A stretch of DNA of 15,319 nt. It comes from Gammaproteobacteria bacterium (GTDB lineage Bacteria > Pseudomonadota > Gammaproteobacteria > DSM-16500). Shown in pieces: positions 6,709-13,490 of the stretch. The stretch lies in assembly GCA_009885665.1 (NCBI GenBank), contig VFKI01000058.1, positions 1 through 15,319 of the forward strand, read 5' to 3'. The notes under the pieces were generated by a model. The model ran no database searches, was not told where the DNA came from, and saw only the letters and a program-made list of their open reading frames with translations. The translations under genes and the position numbers were made by a program. Numbering within the stretch: the stretch's first letter is position 1; each line of letters opens with the position of its first letter.

Positions 6709-8126
6709 ACGCTGACACCTTGGAGTGACATTAATTGCAATTTAATCGTATGTAAATTTTTTTCGAGACCGACTGGGTACACTTTTTCACCCATCGTCTG
6801 GCAAAAATCTTGCACCGCTTGTTGCGCCGTGGCGCGTGTCGTATGAATATCAGGCGGCACATACACACACGTGCCCGCGCGAAAAATCGGCTGCAATAAA
6901 TCGACATACGTATCGTAATCTTCAATCGCATCGGTCAAATGCGGCGTACTCAACGACACTTGCTGCGGCGATACGCCCGTCGGTATATCATAAATAAGAT
7001 CCGCGCATGGCACGCCTTGGCGCAAATAGCGCCGCACTTGCTGTATCCCCGGATTGGACACTTTTTCAGCCGTATCCGATATTTTTAATTTATATTCCCA
7101 ATCGCCCGCCATCGACGCCAACGCCGTCAATTTATAGACGCCATCTAATGCCGGTTGATCATGCGCCGTCACCAAGCGCGTCCCCACCCCCCAAATAGAA
7201 ATTGCTGCGCCTGCTTGTTTTAAGCGGATAATTTCATACTCGTCCAGACTATTGCTGGCAATGATCTGCGTCTCATGCAAACCCGCCGCGTCCAGTAAAC
7301 GGCGCGCCGCAATACTGAGAGGCGCCATATCACCCGAATCAAGACGAATCGCGCGCAAAGTCACGCCTTTTTTACGCATGGCGGTAGCGGTAACGATCGC
7401 ATGTTCAACGCCCTGTATCGTGTCATACGTATCCACTAATAAAACAAAATTATTCGGCATGACATCGGCATACGCATCAAATGCGTGTTGCTCATCTGGA
7501 AAAGCCGTCACCCAACTATGCGCCTGCGTTCCCGACAGCGGAATGTCAAAACGTTGTCCAGCCAGCACATTAGACGTTGCCATACAACCGCCAATATACG
7601 CCGCACGACTCGCTGATAATGCGCCATCCGGCCCTTGCGCACGACGTAAACCAAATTCTAATACCGGATCACCCGCCGCCGCCTGACAAACGCGCGCGGC
7701 TTTCGTCGCAATCAGCGTTTGAAAATTAATAAAATCCAACAAAGCGGTTTCAATCAATTGGCATTGTAATAACGGGCCGGTAATACGTAATAATGGCGCG
7801 TGCGCAAAAACCAACGTACCCTCCGGGACAGCGTCAACATCGCACGTAAAACGCAGCTCACGTAAATAAGCCAAAAAATCTGCGGGAAATAATTTACCGC
7901 CCGCCGGCGCCGGCAAATCAGCAAGATAGGCAAGATCCGCTTCACTAAAATGCCAATGACGTAAAAAATCCATCACACTGGCCAGCCCCGCTGCCACTGC
8001 ATAATTTCCTTTAAATGGCTGCTTACGGAACAATTGATGAAAAACGGCCGGCCGCTCATGCATGCCAAGTCGCCAATAGCCATACGCCATGGTAATTTGA
8101 TATAAATCGGTCAACAACGGAGACAT
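6705..8126 (-). CDS. pncB: Nicotinate phosphoribosyltransferase
   Basis: First enzyme of the Preiss-Handler NAD salvage route: nicotinate plus phosphoribosyl pyrophosphate, with ATP, gives nicotinate mononucleotide. The 473-residue protein starts with the characteristic TDLYQITMAYGYW (6-18). It has FGLRRAQGPDGALSASRAAY (158-177), GTQAHSW (199-205) whose His203 aligns with the phosphorylated histidine of the family, LVDTYDT (230-236), RLDSGDM (261-267) and a following SNSLDEYEI segment. It is longer than the E. coli enzyme (about 400 residues) and resembles the longer type found in many Legionella-like and Gram-positive bacteria. GGAT about 8 nt before the ATG serves as a weak ribosome binding site. 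It heads an operon with trmB. Confidence 0.95.
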   Translation of the reverse strand: MSPLLTDLYQITMAYGYWRLGMHERPAVFHQLFRKQPFKGNYAVAAGLASVMDFLRHWHFSEADLAYLADLPAPAGGKLFPADFLAYLRELRFTCDVDAVPEGTLVFAHAPLLRITGPLLQCQLIETALLDFINFQTLIATKAARVCQAAAGDPVLEFGLRRAQGPDGALSASRAAYIGGCMATSNVLAGQRFDIPLSGTQAHSWVTAFPDEQHAFDAYADVMPNNFVLLVDTYDTIQGVEHAIVTATAMRKKGVTLRAIRLDSGDMAPLSIAARRLLDAAGLHETQIIASNSLDEYEIIRLKQAGAAISIWGVGTRLVTAHDQPALDGVYKLTALASMAGDWEYKLKISDTAEKVSNPGIQQVRRYLRQGVPCADLIYDIPTGVSPQQVSLSTPHLTDAIEDYDTYVDLLQPIFRAGTCVYVPPDIHTTRATAQQAVQDFCQTMGEKVYPVGLEKNLHTIKLQLMSLQGVSV

Positions 8127-8156
8127 GACAGTATCCAGCTCGAGTTAGGGGCGGGG

Positions 8157-8165
8157 ATTATATCA
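8157..8165 (-). promoter_or_regulatory. Extended -10 promoter element for pncB-trmB
   Basis: On the minus strand, TGATATAAT is a perfect TATAAT preceded by the TGn extension, placing the transcript start about 25 nt ahead of the pncB ATG. No good -35 is visible, as is common for extended -10 promoters. Confidence 0.5.
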
Positions 8166-8177
8166 CGTAAGCGTATC

Positions 8178-8186
8178 TGCTATAGT
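8178..8186 (+). promoter_or_regulatory. Extended -10 promoter element for the lipoprotein-rsmA pair
   Basis: TGCTATAGT is a TGn-extended -10 box, about 30 nt ahead of the lipoprotein ATG at 8218. It lies back to back with the pncB element, so the two divergent promoters share the 91-base gap. Confidence 0.5.
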
Positions 8187-8217
8187 GCCCACAACATCTT
8201 ATTATGAGGAAAGCCGC

Positions 8218-8901
8218 ATGAAAAAATTACGCGTCACACTCGCGCTTTTTAGCCTCTGCTTATTCGTCAGCGCTTGCCAGCCACAACTTCCCCAAACAGG
8301 CAGTGAAGCGGCCGCCGCTAACCTCAGCGGCACGCCAGAACAACTCTTCACCCAAGGCAACCATTACGCACACGGCAATGGCGGCGTAACGCGCGATGAT
8401 CAAATGGCTTTCCGTTATTATCTCGCCGCCGCGCGCGAAGGATCGATCAAAGCACAATACGCCATCGGCTATATGTATCGCAGTGGCCGGGGCGTCGCTA
8501 AGAATTACCCCGTTGCAGTACAATGGTTTCAACTGGCCGCCAATAATGGCAATGCCGATGCGCAATATAGTTTAGGCGTACGTTATTTACTCGGCCAAGG
8601 CATAGGGCAAAGTGATGCCGATGCCATTAAATGGTTCCAATTATCAGCCGCACAAAACAACCCCTATGCCGCGAGCCAACTAGGATTTATGTATGCTGCT
8701 GGGCGTGGCGTCGCGCAAAATTATGCAACGGCAGCGCAATGGTATCAACGCGCCGCAGATAAAGGGCTCGCCAGCGCGCAATATAATTTGGGCTTAATGT
8801 ACGCGCATGGCATAGGCGTTGCGACAGACAAGCAAAAGGCGCACGCTTTATTCAGCCAAGCCGCAGCACAGGGTTTTGATCCCGCCAAGAAAGCTTTATA
8901 A
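8218..8901 (+). CDS. Sel1-like repeat lipoprotein
   Basis: Predicted secreted lipoprotein of 227 residues. The ATG at 8218 is chosen because GAGGA lies 7 nt upstream and it begins a clean lipoprotein signal: MKKLR, hydrophobic core, then VSAC with Cys20 as the lipidated residue. An in-frame ATG 33 bases earlier would spoil this. After a short linker (21-40) come consecutive Sel1/TPR-like helical repeats of about 36 residues, marked by AQYAIGYMYRSGRGV (79-93), AQYSLGVRYLLGQGI (115-129), ASQLGFMYAAGRGV (152-165) and AQYNLGLMYAHGIGV (187-201), with a divergent first repeat at 42-72. Such repeats usually mediate protein-protein contacts. The stop codon is immediately followed by the first possible rsmA start, so the two are probably cotranscribed. 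Position 22 is Pro, so outer-membrane sorting is likely but not shown. Its partner is unknown. Confidence 0.9.
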   Translation: MKKLRVTLALFSLCLFVSACQPQLPQTGSEAAAANLSGTPEQLFTQGNHYAHGNGGVTRDDQMAFRYYLAAAREGSIKAQYAIGYMYRSGRGVAKNYPVAVQWFQLAANNGNADAQYSLGVRYLLGQGIGQSDADAIKWFQLSAAQNNPYAASQLGFMYAAGRGVAQNYATAAQWYQRAADKGLASAQYNLGLMYAHGIGVATDKQKAHALFSQAAAQGFDPAKKAL

Positions 8902-9693
8902 ATGAAGGGATCAATGCATCCACATCGCCTGCGTAAACGGTTTGGCCAGCATTTTTTGCATGATCAAATGATCATTCAACAAATCGTTGCCGTTATCGCG
9001 CCGACGCCCGCACAAACGCTGGTTGAAATTGGCCCAGGCGCGGGCGCGCTCACCTTTCCTTTATTGAAAAAAGCAGGGAAATTAACCGTCGTCGAATTCG
9101 ATCGCGATTTAATTATGCCGTTACAACAGGCAGCAGCGGGCATGGGTGAACTCATTATCCATCAAGCCGATGCACTACAATTTGATTTTGGCGCCCTTAC
9201 AACGGCGCACCAACAACTGCGAGTCGTCGGTAATTTACCTTATAATATTTCTACGCCATTGATTTTTCATTTATTGAATTATGCTGAAAAAATTAATGAT
9301 ATGTGTTTTATGTTACAAAAAGAAGTGGTTGGCCGCCTCGCCGCCGCACCCGGCACCAAAGCCTATGGGCGTCTCAGCGTCATGGTGCAATATCATTGCG
9401 CCGTCACCGCATTATTTAATGTCGCACCAGAAGCCTTCACCCCACCGCCAAAAGTCGATTCTGCTATTGTACGCCTCGTGCCGTGGCAAAAATTACCTTA
9501 TCCTGCCAAAGATTTTGCACATTTTGCGGATATCGTTAAAAGCGCTTTTTCACAACGCAGAAAAACCTTGCGCAATTGTTTAAAAGGCAAGGTAGATGAA
9601 GAGATGTGGGGAAAATTAGCAATTGATGCAACGCGACGACCGGAACAGCTCAGCGTGGCGGAGTATGTCGCAATAAGCAATCAACAAAACTGA
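8902..9693 (+). CDS. rsmA: 16S rRNA (adenine1518/1519-N6)-dimethyltransferase
   Basis: Dimethylates two adjacent adenosines in the 3' hairpin of 16S rRNA late in small-subunit assembly, using S-adenosylmethionine (KsgA). The 263-residue frame shows KRFGQHFL (12-19), motif I EIGPGAGALT (42-51), acidic Glu65 in VVEFD, the HQADAL segment (87-92), the catalytic NLPYNIS (111-117), MLQKEV (137-142) and the C-terminal FSQRRKTLRN (216-225). Start is uncertain. ATG 8902 directly follows the lipoprotein stop. ATG 8914 (MHPHRLRKRF) has AAGGG 4 nt upstream and gives an N-terminus closer to the family. The function is clear. Confidence 0.96.
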   Translation: MKGSMHPHRLRKRFGQHFLHDQMIIQQIVAVIAPTPAQTLVEIGPGAGALTFPLLKKAGKLTVVEFDRDLIMPLQQAAAGMGELIIHQADALQFDFGALTTAHQQLRVVGNLPYNISTPLIFHLLNYAEKINDMCFMLQKEVVGRLAAAPGTKAYGRLSVMVQYHCAVTALFNVAPEAFTPPPKVDSAIVRLVPWQKLPYPAKDFAHFADIVKSAFSQRRKTLRNCLKGKVDEEMWGKLAIDATRRPEQLSVAEYVAISNQQN

Positions 9694-9742
9694 AGCAGCG
9701 CAGAATATTATATAGATATATAAATTCAACACTGCATCGGTA

Positions 9743-9805
9743 TTAACGATTCTTGTTACGCTTTCTTAACTTCTTTGGCCCGTGCGGCCCTCTGCCTCTT
9801 GGCAT
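9743..9805 (-). CDS. Candidate 20-residue highly basic micro-protein
   Basis: A short frame encodes MPRGRGPHGPKKLRKRNKNR, with 10 Lys/Arg among 20 residues and no acidic residue. The start has a textbook ribosome binding site (AGAGG, 9816-9812, 6 nt spacing) located directly after the stop of the MarR gene, so it would be the third gene of the EamA-MarR operon. An in-frame stop lies just upstream (9823-9821), so it is not the end of a longer gene. No family is recognised. The composition suggests binding to RNA or another polyanion, which is inference. It could still be a chance frame. Confidence 0.45.
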   Translation of the reverse strand: MPRGRGPHGPKKLRKRNKNR

Positions 9806-9816
9806 GTGACACCTCT

Positions 9817-10305
9817 TCAATCAGTTTTCCCCAGCAGCGCCTGCAAATTGCTACGCATGCTGCCCAAGTGTTGCGCGATCTTACGGTGTTCTGTCTCCGC
9901 AAGGCCGGTCAATATACCGGGCTTTAGCGCACAATTCAACTCATGAATGCGTTTTAATAGTTTTTTGCCTTTAATCGTCACGAATAAACAGCGCGCACGT
10001 CGATCCGCCGGATCAACCCGTTTTTCCAAAAAACCTTGCGCCATCAGATCATCTAAAGCACGCCCGAGATTTTGCGGCTCAACATCCAGCAAGCGCGCAA
10101 TCTGAATTTGCGTTGCACCAGGATAATCAGCCACCGCCACCAGTGTGCGTCGCTCCATGCCATTAATCCCTAACGCGCGTACGCGTTCATTCAATAATTT
10201 GCGCCACAACATGGCCACATGGCACACCAAATAACTCAGTTCCTCATCACCCTGCGTACAACCCCCCAAGGCTAAATTATCTATCTTGACTGACTTGACT
10301 GACAT
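9817..10305 (-). CDS. MarR-family transcriptional regulator
   Basis: A 162-residue protein with the winged helix-turn-helix layout of MarR regulators, which bind DNA as dimers and often respond to small aromatic or lipophilic ligands. The helix-turn-helix covers about 62-92 (GATQIQIARLLDVEPQNLGR then ALDDLMAQGFLEKR), and the wing carries DPADRRA (98-104). Long N- and C-terminal helices would form the dimer interface. AAGGA lies 7 nt before the ATG. The gene overlaps the 3' end of the EamA transporter by 25 nt, so it probably controls its own operon including that transporter. The first codons are an exact 9-bp tandem duplication giving SVKSVK. The ligand and operator are not visible. Confidence 0.9.
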   Translation of the reverse strand: MSVKSVKIDNLALGGCTQGDEELSYLVCHVAMLWRKLLNERVRALGINGMERRTLVAVADYPGATQIQIARLLDVEPQNLGRALDDLMAQGFLEKRVDPADRRARCLFVTIKGKKLLKRIHELNCALKPGILTGLAETEHRKIAQHLGSMRSNLQALLGKTD

Positions 10306-11192
10306 GCTCTATTCCTTATGACCACCTGACTGCGACGCTCAACCATCACATACGCCAACCCACCCACTATCACCAATATCATGCCGAGGATTGTCAACAT
10401 GCTGGGCGCTTCACCCCATACCCGCCACGAAATTAACGCCGCAAATACAATTGAGCTATAAAATGTCACCGCCACTAATTGCGCATTCGCATAACGCAAC
10501 GCCATGATGAGGGTATATTGCGTGAGAAAATATAACACCCCAATCAACACAATAATCGCCATCGCATACCCACTCATCGGCTGCCAAAAAAAGGCTGCGA
10601 CAATTGCAGAAATGGCCAAACATAATAAGAAAAACCATATCGCAATCGTCGCCGGACTGTCCGTTCGCCCCAAAACGCGCACAGTCAACACACCCGACGC
10701 CATACACGCAGCCGCAACAAACGCCCATAACAGCGCCGGACTCAGCGTACCCGCTTGCGGGTGCAACACACACGCCACACCGGCAAATCCCAGCAATGTG
10801 GGCAACCATAAGCGATGATTGATGGATTTACGTAAAAACACTGCCGCAATCAATGGCACCAGCAATGGCGCCATATTATAAATCAGTAAAGCATGTGTCA
10901 CGGAAATGAATTTTACCGCATAAAACAAAGCATAACTAATACCAAGGCTACACGAAGCGCGCAATACATGTAACGGAAAATGCTTGGTCGCCAACACATG
11001 TCCCGACTGACGCTTCGCTGAATGCAGCAACCATGGCAGCATACACATGAGCGCCACCAAACTTTGGCCAAACACCACCACGGGCAAAGCAGGTAATTGC
11101 GGCAAGGTTGCCTTGATTAAAACCGTTTGTATTGCATAAAACAAAGCGCAGAGCAATGAAAACGCCACCCCTAACCCTAATTGACTTTTCAT
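10281..11192 (-). CDS. EamA/DMT-family inner-membrane transporter
   Basis: A 303-residue very hydrophobic protein with about ten predicted membrane helices arranged as two EamA repeats (about residues 8-140 and 150-285), the layout of drug/metabolite transporters such as RhaT and YdcZ relatives. The first helix FSLLCALFYAIQTVLIKATL and the second-repeat ALLWAFVAAACMASGVLTVR are typical. The C-terminal tail RRSQVVIRNR is positive, consistent with a cytosolic end. Substrate cannot be told from sequence; a small metabolite or drug exporter is the usual role. It is the first gene of the operon with the MarR gene. The ribosome binding site is poor: AGG abuts the ATG, and AAGGTGG lies 10 nt upstream. 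Confidence 0.9.
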   Translation of the reverse strand: MKSQLGLGVAFSLLCALFYAIQTVLIKATLPQLPALPVVVFGQSLVALMCMLPWLLHSAKRQSGHVLATKHFPLHVLRASCSLGISYALFYAVKFISVTHALLIYNMAPLLVPLIAAVFLRKSINHRLWLPTLLGFAGVACVLHPQAGTLSPALLWAFVAAACMASGVLTVRVLGRTDSPATIAIWFFLLCLAISAIVAAFFWQPMSGYAMAIIVLIGVLYFLTQYTLIMALRYANAQLVAVTFYSSIVFAALISWRVWGEAPSMLTILGMILVIVGGLAYVMVERRSQVVIRNRACQSSQSR

Positions 11193-11225
11193 CCTACCGG
11201 CCCACCTTGAAGATAATGTATCATC

Positions 11226-11231
11226 ATTATA
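11226..11231 (-). promoter_or_regulatory. Possible -10 box for the EamA-MarR operon
   Basis: A perfect TATAAT on the minus strand lies 34 nt ahead of the EamA ATG in an AT-rich gap. No -35 is convincing, and the upstream part would overlap the end of the PIN-domain gene. Confidence 0.3.
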
Positions 11232-11252
11232 ATCATTTATTATTATTTAGCG

Positions 11253-11687
11253 CTAGCTATCTAAAAAAGAAAAATCAGCCAACCGCAACATTGCGCCACG
11301 CTGGTGCGCTTTGCGATAATACTTTTCATCGGCAGTGACAAACTGACAATTCCCATGACAAAGCGCAACAGCATGATAAAGCGTATCAAACAAATGATGT
11401 TTATAGCGTGTCGCTAGTTGACAAGCCACATGGTAAACCTCTATATCATTAGAAACAGGCAACTCCAGTGCCTCTAACAAGTCTAACCCTTGACAGACAA
11501 GCCGTGGTTCAAGGCGAACAATCACACTCGCTGTTTCAGCCAACCAATGCACGGGCTGCAAAATTTTTATCGCATTGCGCCTAAACAAATGCAGTATATG
11601 CAGCGCATTAGGCACTTGCTCCTCCACTTCACGCTCTGGCAGCAACCATTTAACAACTACACTGCAATCAATCGTAAATGTTTTCAT
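11253..11687 (-). CDS. PIN-domain toxin (VapC-like ribonuclease)
   Basis: A 144-residue PIN-fold protein. Four acidic residues are placed as in VapC nucleases: Asp7 (TIDCSVVVKW), Glu51 (WLAETASV), Asp101 (HHLFDTLYHAVAL) and Asp120 (FVTADEKYYRKA). In the family these coordinate divalent metal and cleave tRNA, rRNA or other RNA to stop growth. The start overlaps the stop of the upstream RHH gene by ATGA (11687-11684), the usual antitoxin-then-toxin order, which makes a type II toxin-antitoxin pair likely. All catalytic positions look intact, so it is not evidently decayed. The RNA target cannot be predicted. Confidence 0.88.
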   Translation of the reverse strand: MKTFTIDCSVVVKWLLPEREVEEQVPNALHILHLFRRNAIKILQPVHWLAETASVIVRLEPRLVCQGLDLLEALELPVSNDIEVYHVACQLATRYKHHLFDTLYHAVALCHGNCQFVTADEKYYRKAHQRGAMLRLADFSFLDS

Positions 11688-11917
11688 TTTCGACCCACTT
11701 TTCTTGCTTTACGAACCTTGGCATCATTAGAGGGCTTTTGCTTTTCCCGCAAGGCCAGCAATGCATCAATCGCCTGAATACGTCGCTGTTGCCGCTCATG
11801 CGCCTCAATCGCCTGCGTCATCAACTCAGCAATCAAATGACTTTTGTTTTGCTTGGCAAATACATGATTAAAACGTTTTTTTACTTCATCTGGCACACTA
11901 AAATTAACCGTTGCCAT
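11684..11917 (-). CDS. Ribbon-helix-helix antitoxin (partner of the PIN toxin)
   Basis: A 77-residue protein beginning MATVNFSVPDEVKKRF, a beta strand and helix typical of ribbon-helix-helix DNA-binding antitoxins. NKSHLIAELMTQAIEAH (24-40) forms the second helix. The start at 11917 is chosen because GGAGG lies 5 nt upstream; a longer GTG start at 11929 would sit inside that binding site. Residues 41-60 form a charged helix (ERQQRRIQAIDALLALREKQ). The last 17 are strongly basic (KPSNDAKVRKARKVGRK), unusual for a toxin-neutralising tail. It is expected to repress its own promoter and block the PIN protein. The C-terminal half could instead help bind nucleic acid. Confidence 0.82.
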   Translation of the reverse strand: MATVNFSVPDEVKKRFNHVFAKQNKSHLIAELMTQAIEAHERQQRRIQAIDALLALREKQKPSNDAKVRKARKVGRK

Positions 11918-11955
11918 ATCACCCTCCACGTCTCATTGTTGATTATTTCATTATC

Positions 11956-11967
11956 ATTGTAGACAAT
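11956..11967. promoter_or_regulatory. Candidate operator of the toxin-antitoxin pair
   Basis: ATTGT-AG-ACAAT is a perfect inverted repeat 39 nt upstream of the antitoxin ATG. On the minus strand a GATAAT -10-like box follows directly. Ribbon-helix-helix antitoxins commonly bind such short palindromes over their own promoter; here that is inference from position. Confidence 0.45.
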
Positions 11968-12000
11968 AACAATAAGAAAATCCATGGTGACGCCTTGCTA

Positions 12001-12633
12001 TCACGCAAGCGCCTGCATTAAGCGGCGCAACTGCCAATACAAATCTTCAAGCGTATACAGGAAATTAACGAGACAGACATTATCACGCGCATGCTCCAAC
12101 CACTCGAGGTTAACAGGCAGCGTATGACGAAACTTTTCTTCCAATGCCTGCAAACAATCCGCCAATTGCGCTAGGGCCGCCTCCCCCACCGCAGCGGATT
12201 CTGTTTGCAGAATCAATGCCTGCAACACCGTGAAAACCGTATTCACTTGATCGGTATAGGCAAGCAATTCGGGTGACAATAACTGAATCGCGGCAGCATC
12301 TGGTTGGCGACGCGCCAGCACATGTAAGGTAAACAAGGTATCACCCACTTGCGCCAGTTTTTCCACAAAAAAAGTGTAGCCTAGTTGAAAGTGACGACTA
12401 AAACCACGTTCCGCAACCCACTCGGGTAACATCAACCAACCACGTTCCAACGCATCATTCGACACACCATCCGTAGACGTCATGAAGGGCTGGACCAGCG
12501 CGACAAAATACGCTTGCTGACCCGCCAAGATGGCGCCGATGACACGCCGAAACCGCCGCGTTGAGCGGCGCGTGGCACGCCAAACCAGCCACGCAATCAG
12601 CGCAAGCAATCCGCCCGCAGCAAACCCCATCAT
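12001..12633 (-). CDS. Membrane-anchored helical protein, possibly FUSC-related
   Basis: A 210-residue protein with one N-terminal membrane helix (about 4-19, AAGGLLALIAWLVW), an Arg-rich cytosolic flank (RRSTRRFRR, 22-30) and an otherwise all-helical region. No catalytic motif is visible. The pattern of a membrane helix, Arg cluster, then long helices beginning IGAILAGQQAYFVAL resembles the soluble half of FUSC-type exporters (YccS, AaeB relatives). The multi-helix membrane domain that should precede it is absent, so this is a loose resemblance only. The C-terminal NFLYTLEDLYWQLRRLMQAL resembles the end of the neighbouring upstream protein. It overlaps that gene's stop by 4 nt (ATGA), suggesting coupled translation. 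Confidence 0.7.
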   Translation of the reverse strand: MMGFAAGGLLALIAWLVWRATRRSTRRFRRVIGAILAGQQAYFVALVQPFMTSTDGVSNDALERGWLMLPEWVAERGFSRHFQLGYTFFVEKLAQVGDTLFTLHVLARRQPDAAAIQLLSPELLAYTDQVNTVFTVLQALILQTESAAVGEAALAQLADCLQALEEKFRHTLPVNLEWLEHARDNVCLVNFLYTLEDLYWQLRRLMQALA

Positions 12634-13166
12634 GCTAACACCGTCAGCGCATCAGACACCGCCGTCAAATCTTCAATAAAAAACAAGAAAATCAACGGTT
12701 CTGGCGCAGTGATTCGCAACGCACCGTGATAGACATCTTCCAGGTTTTCTTTTACATACTGCAATGCTTGCAAATCCGACTGCATATCGACATAAGGCGC
12801 GCAACTGCGTTGCTGAAATATCTTACCCAACACGTCAGTCATCGCTAATAATTCTTGGCGCCAAACCGTAAACAATGCACGATCACTGACACGTAAACGC
12901 AATTGCCCCAAAGCAATCACTGCTTCGTAAAGACGCGCTAATTTATTTATTATCGAATGGTGCGTGACGACACCCTCAATACGCCGCAATACTTGCATCG
13001 CAGCAAACACTGCGTGATGCGCGCGCCGCAAACGCGTTTCATACGCATGCCGTGCTTCGGGATAATCTTCTTCAAGATAACAGGCAAAAATATTGCGCTG
13101 CAAAGCCGCCAGCGCGCAATAAAACTGCTTGAGCTGACGGCGCCGCCTAAGTTGACGAAATAGCAT
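12630..13166 (-). CDS. Soluble helical protein, possibly FUSC-related
   Basis: A 178-residue all-helical protein of unknown function. The start at 13166 (MLFRQLRRRRQLKQ) is preferred. The longer frame from 13232 would add 22 Cys/His-rich residues and overlap most of the preceding gene's second membrane helix. Residues 1-60 contain an Arg-rich beginning and ALAALQRNIFACYLEEDYPE followed by RLRRAHHAVFAAMQVLRR. This recalls the helical segment after a FUSC membrane domain, where a helix carries paired arginines (from memory, low certainty). The end LIFLFFIEDLTAVSDALTVL resembles the end of the next protein. It overlaps the DUF2909-like gene by 20 nt and the next gene by 4 nt, so the three form one transcription unit. 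Confidence 0.68.
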   Translation of the reverse strand: MLFRQLRRRRQLKQFYCALAALQRNIFACYLEEDYPEARHAYETRLRRAHHAVFAAMQVLRRIEGVVTHHSIINKLARLYEAVIALGQLRLRVSDRALFTVWRQELLAMTDVLGKIFQQRSCAPYVDMQSDLQALQYVKENLEDVYHGALRITAPEPLIFLFFIEDLTAVSDALTVLA

Positions 13167-13368
13167 GTGGCACCATCCAGCCCATTTTAAATGACAATAA
13201 TAACAGCAAAAATAAGAGGAGTGACAAACCAATACGCCAGCTCAATGCCATCAACATGCGACGCGCATCTTTTTCATCACGCTCGCGCACCAGCGCAACC
13301 AACGCACTGCCTAAGCTTAATAAAATTAATAATACAAAAACCACGATCAGCCATTTCATCCAAAGCAT
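13147..13368 (-). CDS. Two-helix inner-membrane protein, DUF2909-like
   Basis: A 73-residue protein with two membrane helices (about 5-26 and 46-60). These are joined by a charged loop, RERDEKDARRML, with the pattern of DUF2909/twin-transmembrane proteins: SLGSALVALVR, a basic turn, then WRIGLSLLLFLLLLL and a short tail ending in VPH. Members are often found near cytochrome oxidase assembly genes and have no defined function. GGAGG lies 11 nt before the ATG at 13368, rather distant; an alternative ATG at 13359 has no better signal. It is the first gene of the overlapping cluster and is divergent from metK. Confidence 0.8.
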   Translation of the reverse strand: MLWMKWLIVVFVLLILLSLGSALVALVRERDEKDARRMLMALSWRIGLSLLLFLLLLLSFKMGWMVPHAISST

Positions 13369-13490
13369 TTAAGTCACAGCCTCCATTTTCGAGAGAATGA
13401 ATGTACCATATCAGTCCGTTGATAGCGCTGGTTACCTTACAACGCTTCAGTTATCATGGCAGCTAATCTTATCCTATTGAGCGCTGTAAC

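Noticed and set aside
7252..7686. Plus-strand 144-residue frame
   Set aside because: Lies wholly inside pncB in antisense, whose motifs are clear.
13167..13232. 22-residue N-terminal extension of the helical protein that starts at 13166
   Set aside because: Cys/His-rich composition and deep overlap with the DUF2909-like gene; a plausible start with a normal Arg-rich beginning exists at 13166.
13369..13490. SAM-responsive riboswitch ahead of metK
   Set aside because: The 122-base gap shows no recognisable SAM aptamer core; a covariance scan would settle it.
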